A stretch of 64,000 nucleotides of DNA from Selaginella moellendorffii (taxonomy: Eukaryota; Streptophyta; Lycopodiopsida; Selaginellales; Selaginellaceae). Position numbers and translations under genes: made by a program. The DNA is taken from NCBI RefSeq assembly GCF_000143415.4, contig NW_003314309.1, forward strand, positions 1,177,199-1,241,198, given 5' to 3'. Below the pieces are notes generated by a model. It did no database searches, was not told the DNA's origin, and worked only from the letters and a program-made list of their open reading frames with translations. How positions within the stretch are numbered: position 1 is the stretch's first letter; every line of letters starts with the position of its first letter. Shown piece by piece: positions 33,641 to 45,470 of this stretch.

Positions 33641-36627
33641 GAAAGGAAAAATTTATGGCTTACATGTCCCTCTACTTTTACTTTTGCTTCCATTACTTTT
33701 GTCCCCCCACTATTTCCTCCTATATTTCCGTCTTGTTCTACTCTTCTCTTTTCCAATCCCTTCGACCATCTTTGTGTTGTAACAATTGACCGGCTCATGA
33801 AGGAGTATTCTGATCTCTTTAAATTTGATCTATCGTCTAGGGCCAAGATTGCCACACATCATCCAATTCCAATCAGGGATGCTCATCCAATCAATGTTCC
33901 TATTCATCGTCGGTCACCCAAAGAAATCAAGATTTTACTTGCAAATATTAAGGAGATATTGGAGAAGGATGTAATTTAGAAGTTGTAGAGTCCTTAGGCA
34001 TATGAACTTCATCTTGTGATAAAGCCTAATGGGAGTATTTGTTTCTGCATCGACTATCGTCCGTTAAACGAAGTGACAATCTCGGATGTGTACTCTCTTC
34101 CTCACACTGCTAATCTCTTGGATCGTCTAAGGCAAAGTCGTTGGTTCACCAAGCTCGATCTTGCTTCTGGGTACTGGCAAATACCAATGGCTGAAAAAAT
34201 ATTCCTAAGACTGCTTTTTGTACATTGTTTGGTTTGTACGAGTTCTTGGTAATGCCGTTTGGTTTGAACAATACTCCAGCAACTTTCCAGCAGATGATAG
34301 AAGAGGTTCTTTGCAATATGCCGAAGATGACTGTTGACTTCATTGATAATATCTTGATCCACTCATAAGGGAGGTGGGAGGAGCACATTCGTGATGTTTG
34401 TAAAGTGTTGGATCGGCTATAGGATATTGGTTTAAAGCTGAAGCAGTCAAAATGTGTGTTTGGGTCCAAGGACACAACTTATCTTGGGTATTGTATTTCT
34501 CGTGAGGGTTTGCAAATTGATCATGACAAACTTGTGGCTGTTCTAAAGTTCATTACTCCGAAGTGTGTGAATGATGTGTAGTGCTTTCTGAGCAAAATGT
34601 AGTATCTTGGTTGTTTTATGGATCATCTTTCTAATTGCACTACACCATTGCAAGTGTTGCTGAAGTCATCAACGTCATCTTTCATCTAGTATTTGGATTG
34701 TGAGTGGGCGTTCATGGATCTCAAAGAGCTCTTGACGACTCCTCCAGTTTTGGTATATCCTAACTACACTCAACTTTTTATTTTGCATGTGGATTTGGTC
34801 TTAGAGGTATGTTAATGCAAGAAAGCCTAAGTGTGCTTGGTCAGTGCCATCCCATTGCATATATAAGCCGTACATTACAACCAGCAGAGGTAAACTACTC
34901 CACGACAAAGAAGGAGTGTTTAGCAACAATCTGGGGTTTCAAGAAACTTCATGTATATCTACATGGTTCTCGTATGTTACTTGAAGGTGATCATGTTGCC
35001 ATTACTTCATTATTGAAGCGAAAGAACCTGGTTGGTCATACTGTTTGGTGGGCTTTAAAGCTTCAGATATATGATTTTGATGTTGTTCATCGTCCAGGGA
35101 GTTATATGGTTGATGCTGATGCCCTTTTTCGAGTTCTTCTTTCTTCTCCACTCTCTTTTTATATTTCTGACGAACTTATTGTTCCAACATCTATGGATTT
35201 TCTAAATGAGGATTCTGTGCCATCGGCAGTTGCTATACTTGACGTTCAGTATCCACAAGGTGCAAAACAAGATTTACCTTTTCTTGATGAGGCTCAAAAG
35301 CTTGAGCTATAGATTCGAAGGCTTCAAGATGGGTTTGAGAATCTTACATCACTTATTAATGACTTGCCATTCCAACATTTACATTCTTAGTATCGCCTTA
35401 AAGATGGCCTTCTTTATTTTATGGGGACAGATCCTAATAATCTTTTATGGCTAGTGGTGTTTTTTGTCTTTATTCCACAGTTTCTCCATGTCTACCATGA
35501 TTCTCTTGTTCTAGGTGGGCATATGGGACATCGTCGTATGACCGAGAAGCTACGCAGGTCTTTCTATTGGCCAGAGATACAACGTGATGTTATCCGGTAT
35601 GTGCGTAGCTATGTTTGGTGCCAAACTCATAATACTTCCCTTTATGCTACAGAACGATGATTGGAGTCAATTGCAATTTCCCGTCCATTTGAGTTGGTGG
35701 CATTTGATCTTATGGGACCTTTTCCACAGTCGACTGCTGGCAATGAGTATGTTATTATTACTTTTGACAACTTGATTTGTTGGGTAGAAGTTGGTGCTCT
35801 TGCTAGTGCCTCTGCAACTGTTGTTGGATACTTCCTCCTCAATCGAGTGGTGTTCCAACATTCTTGTCCAGAGCAGATTCTTTCGGATAATGGTCCTGCA
35901 TTTATGGCTAAGGCATTTCATATTTTGATGTCTCGGTTGGGGATATGCCACACTTTCATGAGTGCTTATCATCCACAATCAAACAGTCTAGTGGAATTGT
36001 TCGTTTGGACATTTAAAGAGATGATTGCGAAATATGTGAACTTTCAGCATTTAAATTAGGACAGTTATTTGCTGTCTCTTCGGTATGCATATATCATAAG
36101 GGTGCAGAGTTCTGTTGATGCTTCACTATATAAACTCCTATATGGTCATGATCTAATATTACCAACAAAGTTGGGTTTACCTTCGCAATTGCCACAAACT
36201 GCTGATGCTAGGTCGTGGGATCAGTATTTGATGAGCATTTTTCCACTTGTCTAAGCAAAGTTTGCTGAACACTTAGGCCACGTACAAGTGGGACAACAAT
36301 GACACTACAATTCCCATTATTGTCCACCTGCAAAGTACAAAGTGGATGACTTGGTATTAGTCCATTTTCCCCATTTTACGGTATGTGGTTTATTTAAGAG
36401 GCTCTTTATTTAGTGGAAAGGACCATATCAAGTGTTGCGGCAAGTTAGACCACAAGTTTATGAAGTTCAACATGACGTCCAGCAAGCTGATCCTTTAGAG
36501 ATTGTGCATGTGCAACAGTTGAAACGCTTCATACAAAGGGATTAGGAGCAATTAATACCACCTATAAATCCACTGATGCCTCCTCCTGACATTCCTCCAG
36601 ATCCCAGCTCATCTACAAGAGAACCTT
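33641..36627 (+). pseudogene. pol region: reverse transcriptase, RNase H, integrase remains
   Basis: Domains in order: RT entry (ICFCIDYRPLNEV, KLDLASGYWQIPM), RT end (FGLNNTPATFQQM), RNase H (IAYISRTLQPAEVNYS, KKECLATIW), integrase zinc part (GHMGHRRMTEKLRRSFYWPE), catalytic core (VAFDLMGPFP, ILSDNGPAF), and a GPY/F-like end. There is one frameshift near 34197 in an A run. Stops occur at about 33977-33991 (three TAG), 34366, 34420, 34578, 34600, 34687, 35658, 36057 and 36252. Confidence 0.9.
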
Positions 36628-36646
36628 AATGGTCTTCCATTATTCC

Positions 36647-36661
36647 AAGAGGAGGGGATGA
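36647..36661 (+). promoter_or_regulatory. Polypurine tract of the LTR element
   Basis: AAGAGGAGGGGATGA directly precedes the 3' LTR, the position where plus-strand DNA synthesis is primed. Confidence 0.85.
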
Positions 36662-36837
36662 TGTGAGGGCCAAGTGTATAGTTATGATGCTGTATACTAA
36701 TATTAGTGTAGTGAGATTTTAATAACTGTCGGATTGGTTTCAATCTGGACCACTCACTTCTATATATAAACTAGAGTTTTTGGGCTAATTGATATGTACA
36801 TTTTTTGTATTCCCTTTCCATATTCCAAGTATTCACA
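36662..36837 (+). repeat. 3' LTR
   Basis: It begins TGTGAGGGCCAAGTGTAT and ends CCAAGTATTCACA. It retains a TATATATAAAC TATA-like box about 110 bp in. Confidence 0.9.
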
Positions 36838-37716
36838 CCTTCTTTATGATTTGGAGTTGACTAAACTTAATACAAAATTACTCTGAAAAGAAAATTTATT
36901 AAAGAAAATAAAACCAAAAGAAATCTTTACTAATGAGGACTTCAAATATAAAAATTAAGAAAAACATATTAAAATAAAATGTAATATTAACATGTATATA
37001 ATATTTAATAAAAATTTAATAATTGAGTGAATATAGTTAAAGTGATTTTTGGGATTTGAACATTATAATACTGAATTCATCTCTAGTTATAATTAAAATA
37101 TTTTAAAAATTTCATAAATATAGTGATTACCTTTCCATTCATGCTAAAATTTATATATATTCATACAAGCTTTAAACAGGTGAAAAAATATCTTATTGCT
37201 TGCACTTATTTTGTGAAGGATTATTTAATGTAATATAATTTTGTGAGAATACTAACAATTATAACTAAAAACAAGATCACAGAAACAAAAACAAAAACAA
37301 AAAAAATACATAAATTTAATAAAACAATTATTTATATTTCAACAACAACAAATTCACTAATATTGAGTATTATATTGTACTGAAGAGTTTTTTATATATG
37401 TTAACCACTGTAAATGCAGCAACATCAACTTTTTTCCCCAAGGGTTTAACATTCTAAACCCACTTCTAAAGTTTTTAATTTTGAAATGCTTCAATAATCA
37501 ATGAAAGTTTTTTTCCTCTATGTTAAAATAAAAAAATAGTTTTCAAGTGTTAAATATCTCTGAATTCTTCAATTATATTGGCCTTTTAATCTTTTAGTTT
37601 CATTTTATAACTTTAAAAAATGTTCACATAATATAACTTAAAAAAACAAAATAAAATAAAATAAAAATGATTGTAAACATTTTATGTAATGTAATATGAT
37701 AATATTTTATAAGAGG
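36838..37716. other. AT-rich gene-free DNA
   Basis: Poly-A/T and TAAAA words only, and no supported feature. Confidence 0.55.
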
Positions 37717-38841
37717 TCAATCAGTCGGAGCATCAGCCTCAAAGGCCGCTTGGAGAGAAGCTTGCACTGCTGGATAGACGAACACCAGAATGTTCTCCAT
37801 TTTGGTCCAGAACTCGTTGGGCATCAGCTCCAGCACTGTGTCCACGACCACCTCCTCCGAATCCACCACTTGATGCATACCAGCATGCAAACGCCACGGG
37901 ATCGATCTGGCATACTCGAGCCCCACGGTGAGCCCTGCATCGTTTAACAATGCCACGACTCTGAAAGACATAACAGTCACATGTAAGTATTAGTTGACAG
38001 AAGAAAAAAAGAAAAAGAAAAAGAAAAACTTACCCTGGAATGTTGAAAAACGCATTCCAATTTATTTTTCCATCGGCTGCGAGTGGGATCTCCACATCTG
38101 CTTCTCTCGCAAGCCTCACGCATTTCTCCCGAGCGGCCTCCCAGAGCTTTCGCAGAAGTACTCGCTCGACCATGTGCAATGCAGATAACCTCTGCTGCAA
38201 TGCTGAGAGTTGACGGCCTTGGGCTGAAAGCTGACGACTCTGGTCTGTAAGTTCTTCCTTCAGCTTCGAAGTTTCCTCCTCCAGTTGCTCCTCGAGCTTT
38301 GCCACTCTCTCCGTGAGTTTAGTATTCTCCTCCTTAAGGCTCTCCCCTGAGTCCTTCTGCAGCTCCTGGATTTTCTCAGCTTGCTCTTTGTTCACCTTCA
38401 TAAGCTTGTCCTTTGTGTTCTTGATCTCTTCTTTCTGGTTGGTGACTTGCAGGATCAACTTGGAGTTCAGATCTTTGAGTCTCATGTTTGCGCCCTCCAG
38501 TCCCTGGTCTGGCTTGGGAACAACCCTGATGTAGTTCTGTCTGGCCCATGCCTCAGGCTTCAGCCTCGAGTTCTTGTAGCTAGGATCACTGATTTTGGCC
38601 TCCAGATCTTCCTTCCGCAGGTTGAAACGTTTCGCTGCCGCATCCACCGCAAAACCAAAAGCGCCATCCAGAGATTTCTTCCAGTCACCCGCTGGAAGAG
38701 GCCATGCAGACAGAGTGCACTCCACGTAAAGAATCGGGACGGACGGACGATTCTCTCCAGGCGCAATATAGTTCCCTGCAAAAAAAAAGGAGGATTCCAG
38801 GACAAAGAGCTACCACAAAGTGACTTACCGCTGCTGCTCAT
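37717..38841 (-). CDS. Unrecognised coiled-coil protein, copy A
   Basis: Three exons (38841-38829, 38775-38034, 37960-37717) join to 999 bp, 332 residues. Exon 1 codes only MSSS. The N-terminal domain (about 1-100: NYIAPGENRPSVPILYVE, then WPLPAGDWKKSLDGAFGF) is compact and Trp-containing. Residues about 100-225 form a long Lys/Glu/Leu coiled coil. The rest (LLRKLWEAAREKCVRLAR, then VVALLNDAGLTVGLEYAR) is a helical domain. I know no family with this order. Tandem copy B lies 4.56 kb away with the same introns, so the gene looks under constraint and not a relic. No signal peptide or membrane span is seen. A dimer is likely from the coiled coil. Confidence 0.75.
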
Positions 38842-38959
38842 CGCTCCTTTCGTCAAGAACCCTAAACGACTGAGATTAATTTTCATCTAACTGCTGTTGT
38901 CAATTTAGATTAATTTTAATACACTACCAAAATCACTTTTGTTAAAACTGAATTAATAT

Positions 38960-40430
38960 CAATTATTATTAAACGTTACTAATTGAGTCTCTATGTAATT
39001 GAAACCGCCAAGAGACTTTGTCGAGAAGGGGAACTCTTTTAACTGCGAGAATGGTTTTAAATTGATAGAAATATGAAAAATTTGTATGTTGCCGTAGTAA
39101 GCCATCTTCTCCGCATCAAAACTGCTCATGAACAGCGTTGATAAATTCTTTTGCAGGCTTCCTGTCTCCAAAAATAAAAAGCTCACAAAACAATTTACAA
39201 ATTACGTAGTCTCTAACCTGCAACCATAGGTGAGAATTTGCCGACCAATGTCCTCATTCACGACCACCTATAAGAAAATATATAGTTCATCTATGTAGAA
39301 CATTTTACTGCTTTTACTTCTGTGTACAATGACTCCGGCTCGTTTGGGATCCACGCATCTTCTGTGAGTAGCTCTTGAGTAATATTTGTCTCAAACGCAT
39401 GTTCTTGTGCTGTTTATCTAGGAGCACAAGTTTGTAGACGGACTGGTAGATGTTATAGAAGACGAGCTTATTTCTGTGGCAGAACCTGGAGAAGGTACTC
39501 AACTTGAAACTCTCTTTTTTCACTTCTCTATGAACGTTCTTTCCATTGTAGTCGACGAAGAATGCAACCATTTCACTTGTTTGATGAATCTCGAGTCTCA
39601 GGTTCGTGATTTCTCGTTTCTCTATGCCTTGGGATGGACAGTGAGAACGGGAGTATCTGGACGTCAGTGCCAAACTAAGTAAGAACACAAAATCCAAACC
39701 ACGATTCATACATACACAATCTGGAATGGATGCCCTTGCCCAGGCTCCGGTTGAAAACGAGCCAACTAAAACGGAAACAAGAAAAAAGAAACACAAAGTT
39801 TGAGCATAAACATTTTCTTCCAGCAAACTTGAGAAAGAAGGGGAAGCTTTACCTATAACACAGTTGCCGCAACAGCATCGCGTTCGTTTCTCCACCCACC
39901 AGGGATTTCAAAAGCGATGGAAACCCACGTAGTCTGCTTAAAAATGAAAGAGTTAAATGCATTTAGACTTCCAACAAAGAGAAAACGCAAAAAGGAAAGA
40001 AAGGAAAAACTCTTACATCACTCTCGCTTGAAGGCGCCACTGGCCACTAACATACTCGGACTTCACAGGCTCTGGAGGTGCCATTTCTTTCTCTTTTTTT
40101 CTTTTTCTTCTTACGGGGTTGATTGGATCCACAGGCTGACATCTTGGTGGCAAGCGAGTCCTCGTTGGAAAAAACTGACTTGCGTGCTCTTCCTACTTTC
40201 GTTATTCTTGTATTTTTTCTAACAGCAGGGAGATTTTGCAGGCAAACTAAACAGCTTCACGGATGGTTTTCGCTGGGTCTGGCGCCAAGCACGTTCTCGC
40301 TGGTGAAACCGTTGTTAGAGGACATGCCTCTGGTACCTGTTCTTTGATTTCCCACTCATGGAAAGCCGGGTTCTGGATGCTATCGGCAAGAAGCTCCACA
40401 ATCTCGAAGCTTCACCCGTATAAGACATAT
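38960..40430 (-). pseudogene. Mitochondrial processing peptidase alpha relic, scrambled (unit A)
   Basis: Pieces of the C-terminal half of an MPP alpha subunit (matrix presequence protease subunit, also part of plant complex III). On the minus strand from 40085 down: a TTWVSIAFEIPGG-type exon near 39930, LGKGIHSRL near 39730, EHKFVDGLV near 39420, and AEKMAYYG near 39100. From 40100 to 40345 the next segment (VASESSLEKTD, MVFAGSGAKH) is on the plus strand, and 40340-40430 is minus again. Frameshifts are present in the exons. It cannot encode an enzyme. Confidence 0.75.
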
Positions 40431-40523
40431 ACCAGATATCATTATAACATTTACATGTTACAAGAGTTACGAAATGAATTTCTATCTGATATTACTAAGA
40501 AACAAATTTTTGGAAAATGTATT

Positions 40524-40573
<50 letters not shown>

Positions 40574-41287
40574 CGTGTGCGCGCGCATTAATATTTCTAA
40601 TATCAATTTCTTTATAAATTGTTGTATTTGTGTTTAAATTAAATCCTATGTGATATATCTTTTATCCAATATAATTTAAGTTTTATTTTACCTGTAAATC
40701 AAATAATACTAAATATATTTCAGTAAAATTTTGCTGTTCAGAATAACATGATTAAAATTGAACAACTTAAAAATATAACACAAAAAACATTGTGAACATT
40801 ATCATTGTAAATATTAAGATGGCATTGCAAATTGTAAATATTAAAATTTATCTGTATAAATATATTTATTATTAAAATAATCATATAAAATGGAATTTAA
40901 ATTTCAGCTATGTTTACAATTTGGTGAAGATCTTTTAGATATGCATTAGTAAAAATCTTACTATTTTTTATTATACTGGGGATATAGGGATTTTTCAAAT
41001 TCAAAATGCCTGATCATCTTACATCTGTAATTTGTCTTCCTGTCCATCTTTCAAACTTTCAAAACAGGTACAATCTAAATGTAAATATTATATCTTAAAT
41101 GCATTCTCTCACAAATATTGAATTATATCATTTACGTCTTATCTTATTGGTACTACATTTTTCAATAATCTAGAAACAGTTAACAATATTTGCTATCTAA
41201 CAAGTTATTTCTACTAGAGGTCTTTTATTTGACAATACTGAGTGAGAAAAAGGCCTAAAAGGTGCTGAGCTTACGTTTCTTTCAAAA
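40431..41287. other. AT-rich tail of repeat unit A
   Basis: It shares long words with 45470-46000 and 50700-51300, for example ATTAAAATTGAACAACTTAA. No coding sequence. Confidence 0.7.
40525..40586. repeat. Compound (TG)n(AG)n(CG)n microsatellite
   Basis: TG repeats to 40542, AG repeats to 40571, then GTGCGTGTGCGCGCGC. Unit B has a pure TG run at the same relative place (about 45570-45588). Confidence 0.9.
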
Positions 41288-41877
41288 TGGCAGATATTTT
41301 ATGGCCTGTGCCTGCAAAAAATGAAGCAAGTAAGCTTTCTTTGTGTTTGATTCACGTCTTTACCAGGTCCTAATTGCAGAAATCCCGTAAAAATGCCTTG
41401 CAAAGATTCCATCCGGTGTGCTCTTGTGCACTGATGTCGCTGCTCGCGGATATACCTGGTGTCGACTGGATTGTTCAGGTAAAGTTCGCTTACGCTTCGC
41501 AGCCCAGTATGATCCTCCTCAAGATCCAAACACGTTTGTTCGCAGAGTCAGGCGTACTGCAAGAACAGGACGCATTGGACATTAGGTTGTTTTCCTCATG
41601 GAGAAAAGACTTAAAAGCATTTGTATCATATTTTCGAGCATACAAGAGCAGCACCACTGTAACTACATTTTCTGGTTTACTTCTTTGTCCTCTATTTGTA
41701 TTTAGGTGGAAGAAACTGCAGGTTGGCAAGATTGCTATGGGATTTGGCCTCTTGCAGCTACTTTTGACGCCTCCCGAGAGAGATTCCAAGTCTCAAAAGC
41801 CAAAGAAAATCGCGGGCGTTGAAGGTCCCCAGCAAAAAACAAGAAGCTCAAGAGCCATGCAGTGGAAGAAGCAATGA
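41288..41877 (+). pseudogene. DEAD-box RNA helicase (DDX55/SPB4, RH18 type) fragment
   Basis: It encodes the C-terminal RecA-like end and following domain of the ribosome-assembly helicase group: [10 protein letters not shown], then IPGVDWIVQ, then [30 protein letters not shown] and [17 protein letters not shown] small deletion after AARG shifts frame, and the motif VI arginines are partly changed (VRRVRRTAR). An in-frame TAG follows RIGH. The front of the protein, with motifs Q to III, is absent. Confidence 0.75.
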
Positions 41878-42278
41878 CAAAAGCAGAAGCTCTAGTTACC
41901 ACTGTGTAAATGCTGCGAGTGGCTCCCAGTCCGTAAAAGGGCTGTGGTGCACTTAGTCAGCCATTAGCACGCAAGGAAACTCTCACCTCCTGCTATTTTC
42001 GATTGACTCATTTGCTATTTTTATTTGCTAGATGGAAGTTACTCTGTGACAGGCAAAGAAAATGAGCACGAAAATTTAGCGACAAAGAGCTTTTACGTTT
42101 ACTTTAGCTTACTCGCTTAACTTTTTGAGTATCTTCCGAAAGTAAGAACAGCAGACTTGTAAAAGAGGCTCTAGAACTCAAGAGGATGGCTACTGAAGGG
42201 AGAAAATTCGAGGGCGTTGCAAAACCTGACACGAGAAACAAAAGCTCAGTGCTTAGTAAGCTTGAAATTGACACACCT
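41878..42278. other. Spacer, no gene supported
   Basis: A short plus-strand frame from 42186 (MATEGRKFEGVAKPDTRNKS) ends at a possible donor, unrecognised. Confidence 0.4.
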
Positions 42279-43566
42279 TTACTCAGTCGGAGCGTCAGCC
42301 TCAAAGGCTGCTTGGAGAGAAGCTTGCGCTGCTGGATAGACGAACACCAGAATGTTCTCCATTTTGGTCCGGAACTCGTCGAGCATCAGCTCCAGCACTG
42401 TGTCCACAAACACCTCCTCTGACTCCACCACTTGATGTACACCGGCATGCAAACGCCGCAGGATCGATCTGGCATACTCGAGCCCCACGGTGAGCCCTGC
42501 ATCGTTTAACAATGCCACGACCCTGGAAGAAATAAAAGTCACATGTAAGTACTAGTTGACAGAAGAAAGAAAGAAAAGAAAAAGAAAATCTTACCCTGGA
42601 ATGTTGAAAAACTCATTCCAATTTATTTTTCCATCGGCTGCAAGTGGGATCTCCACATCTGCTTCTCTCGCAAGCCTCACGCATTTCTCCCGAGCGGCCT
42701 TGCAGAGCTTTCGCAGAAGCACTCGCTCGAACATGCGCAATGCAGATAACCTCTGCTGCAATGCTGAGAGTTCACGGCCCTGGGCTGAAAGCTGACGACT
42801 CAGGTCTGTAAGTTCCTCCTTTAGCTTCGAAGTTTCCTCCTTCCGCTTCAAAGTTTCCTCCTTCAGCTTCTCCTCGAGCTCTGCCACTCTCTCTGTGAGT
42901 TTGGTATTCTCCTCCTTAAGGCTGACGATCTCCCTTGAGTCCTTCTGCAGCTCCTGGATTTTCTCAGCTTGCTCTTTGTTCACCTTCATAAGCTTGTCCT
43001 TTGTGTTCTTGATCTCTTCTTTCTGGTTGGTGACTTGCAGGATCAACTTGGAGTTCAGATCTTTGAGTCTCGTGTTTTCGCCCTCCAGTCCCTGGTCTGG
43101 CTTGGGAACAACCCTGATGTAGTTCTGTCTGGCCCATGCCTCAGGCGTCAGCCTCGAGTTCTTGTAGCTAGGATCACTGATTTTGGCCTCCAGATCTTCC
43201 TTCCGCAGGTTGAAACGTTTCGCTGCCGCATCCACCGCAAAACCAAAAGCGCCATCCAGAGATTTCTTCCAGTCACCCGCTGGGAGAGGCCATGCAGACA
43301 GAGTGCACTCCACGTAAAAAATCGGGACGCACGGACGATTCTCTCCAGGCGCAATGTAGTTGCCTGGAAGAAAAAAAAAACGAGGATTCCAGGACAAAGA
43401 GCTACCACAAAGCTTCTACGAGGGCAGAGGCATGAATACCCTATTCTGCTTGGCATCCAATCTCTCAGCTTCGAGGGGGAATTCCCTCTTTTCTCTGGCG
43501 AGAGATATCTTGGCAAGGGGGGCGCCAATCAATCGGGAGTGACTTACCGCTGCCGCTGCTGCTCAT
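42279..43566 (-). CDS. Unrecognised coiled-coil protein, copy B
   Basis: Exons 43566-43548, 43363-42595 and 42522-42279 join to 1032 bp, 343 residues, with the same phases as copy A. Differences from copy A are few and in frame: two residues added at the N-terminus (MSSSGSG), two at DSREIVSLKEEN, and seven in the coiled coil (KEETLKRKEETSKLKEEL). Seven residues is one heptad, so the coiled-coil register is kept. Substitutions otherwise cluster in the coil and the C-terminal domain (SILRRLHAGVHQVVESEE). Retention of both frames after duplication suggests that both are used; expression is unknown. Confidence 0.75.
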
Positions 43567-43829
43567 CGCTCCACTCGCCAACCACTTCGCTAATAACCCT
43601 AAACGAATGTTGGGTCATAGGATTAATTTTCATCTAACGGCTGTTGTCAATTTAGATTAATTTTTAAACATTTGCCAAAATTACTTTTGTTCTAATTATT
43701 ATTAAAAGTTATTAAGTATGTTATTGAAACCGCAACTTTAGGATAACATTTCGAAACACTACAACCAAGCCTTATGAGTATTCTCCCCACCTTCCACCTT
43801 TGGATGCTCTAGCCATGTGGCTAAAGTGA

Positions 43830-45470
43830 GGTTCTGACGAGCCACACTAGGTAAGAAACTTTGTCAAGAAGAGCAACTCTTTTAACTGCGAGAAAGGTTT
43901 TAAATTGATAGAAATATGAAAACTTTGTGATATATATACCATCGCCACCGTAACAAGCCATCTTCTCTGCAACTTTACAAAGGTCGTCAAAAATGCTCAT
44001 GAACTGTGTTGATAAATTCTTTTGCAAGCTTCCTGTCCCCAAAAGAAAAAGCTCACAAAACAATTTACAAATTATGTTGTCTCTAACCTGCAACCATAGG
44101 TGAGAATTTGCCGATCAATGTCCTTATTCACGACCACCTATAAGAAAATATATAGTTCCTTTGTGCATAGAGAAACGAGAAATCACGAACCTGAGGCTTG
44201 AGATTCACCAAAACAAGTGAAATGGTTGCATTCTTCGTCGACTACAATGGAAAGAACGTTCATAGAGAAGTGAAAAAAGAGAGTTCCAAGTTGAGTACCT
44301 TCACCAGGTTCTGCCAGCTCTCTACCAGTCCGTCTACAAACTTGTGCTCCTAGATAAACAGCACAAGGACACGCATTTGAGACAAATATTACTTGAGAGC
44401 ACTACTCACAGAAGATGCGTGGATCCCAAACAAGCCAGAGTCATTGTACACAGAAGTAAAAGCAGTAAAATTTTCCACCTTGGGATGGACAACGAGAATG
44501 CGAGTATCTAAACGTCAGTGCCAAACTAAGTAAGAACACTAAAACCAAACCACGATTCATACATACACAATCTGGCAGTTGAAAACGAGCCGACTAAAAC
44601 GAAAATAAAAAAACACAAAGTTCGAGCATAAACATTTTCTTCCAGCAAACTTGAGAAAGAAGGGGAAGCTTTACCTGTAGCACAGTTGCTGCAACAGCAT
44701 CGCGTTCGTTTCTCCAGCCACCAAGGATTTCAAAAGCGATGGAAGCCCATGTAGTCTGCTTAAAAATGAAAGAGTTAAATCCATTTAGACTTCCAACAAA
44801 GAGAAAACGCAAAAATTAAAGAAAGGAAAAACTCTTACATCACTCTCGCCTTGAAGGGGCCACCTCTGGGGGCGCCACCAGAGGCATGTCCTCAAACAAC
44901 GGTTTCACCAGCGAGAGAAAATAGTCGTGCTTGATGCCAGACCCAGCGAAAACCATCCGTGAAGCTGTTTAGTTTGCCTACAAAATCTCCCTGCTATTAG
45001 AAAAAACACAAGAATAACGAAAGAGAAAGCTAGAAACTCGTGAAAAGCACGAGAGTCAGAGTTTATCCAAGGAGGACTCACTTGCCACCAGCACTTTGCC
45101 AAGAGGGCCATTGTAACCAGCGGGATGCAAAGCTTCCAGAAGCATTGCTTGAGTTGGCAATATCTTTAATCTCTTCTCTCAAGATTTCAGCCTGTGAATC
45201 CAATCAACCCTGTAAGAAAAAAAAAGAAAAAAAAAAGAAAGAGATACCTGTTCTTTGATTTCCCACTCATGGAAAGCCGGGTTCTGGATGCTATCAGCAA
45301 GAACAATCTCAGGAACAAAGCGCCTTATCACATCACCCATATAAGACATTTGCTCTCGTGAAAGCAGATGCAAGAATAGTACCGTCGATGGCTTCTGCTT
45401 CCTGGACAAGCCTCAAGTGCGTCCTGTTTTGCATCCTCTTAAAAACCATGTGAATAGTAGACCAAATATA
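43830..45470 (-). pseudogene. Mitochondrial processing peptidase alpha relic, most complete (unit B)
   Basis: Read on the minus strand from 45460: RTHLRLVQEAEAID, then after a frameshift SREQMSYMGDVIRRFVPEIV, IQNPAFHEWEIKEQ, an AEILREEIKDIA exon near 45180, FAGSGIKHDYFLSLVKPLFE near 44950, TTWASIAFEILGGWRNERDA near 44740, FTAFTSVYNDSGLFGIH near 44450, EHKFVDGLVESWQNL near 44330, NKDIDRQILTYG near 44130 and FDDLCKVAEKMACYG near 43980. The exon order matches the plant MPP alpha C-terminal two-thirds, with introns kept, so it came from genomic DNA and not mRNA. The GKGxHSRL exon is largely lost here. Frameshifts and a TAG make it non-coding. Confidence 0.85.

Larger units (their letters stand above)
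30708..36837 (+). mobile_element. Ty3-type LTR retrotransposon, both LTRs, inactive
   Basis: Two direct repeats (30708-30873, 36662-36837) bracket gag, protease, reverse transcriptase, RNase H and integrase remains in the Ty3 order. The LTRs start TGTGAG and end TCACA. CCTT stands just before the first and just after the second, a 4-bp target duplication (5 bp ACCTT if the shared A is counted). The polypurine tract abuts the 3' LTR. The LTRs differ by many substitutions and an indel, so the insertion is old. Many stops and frameshifts make it dead. Confidence 0.92.
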
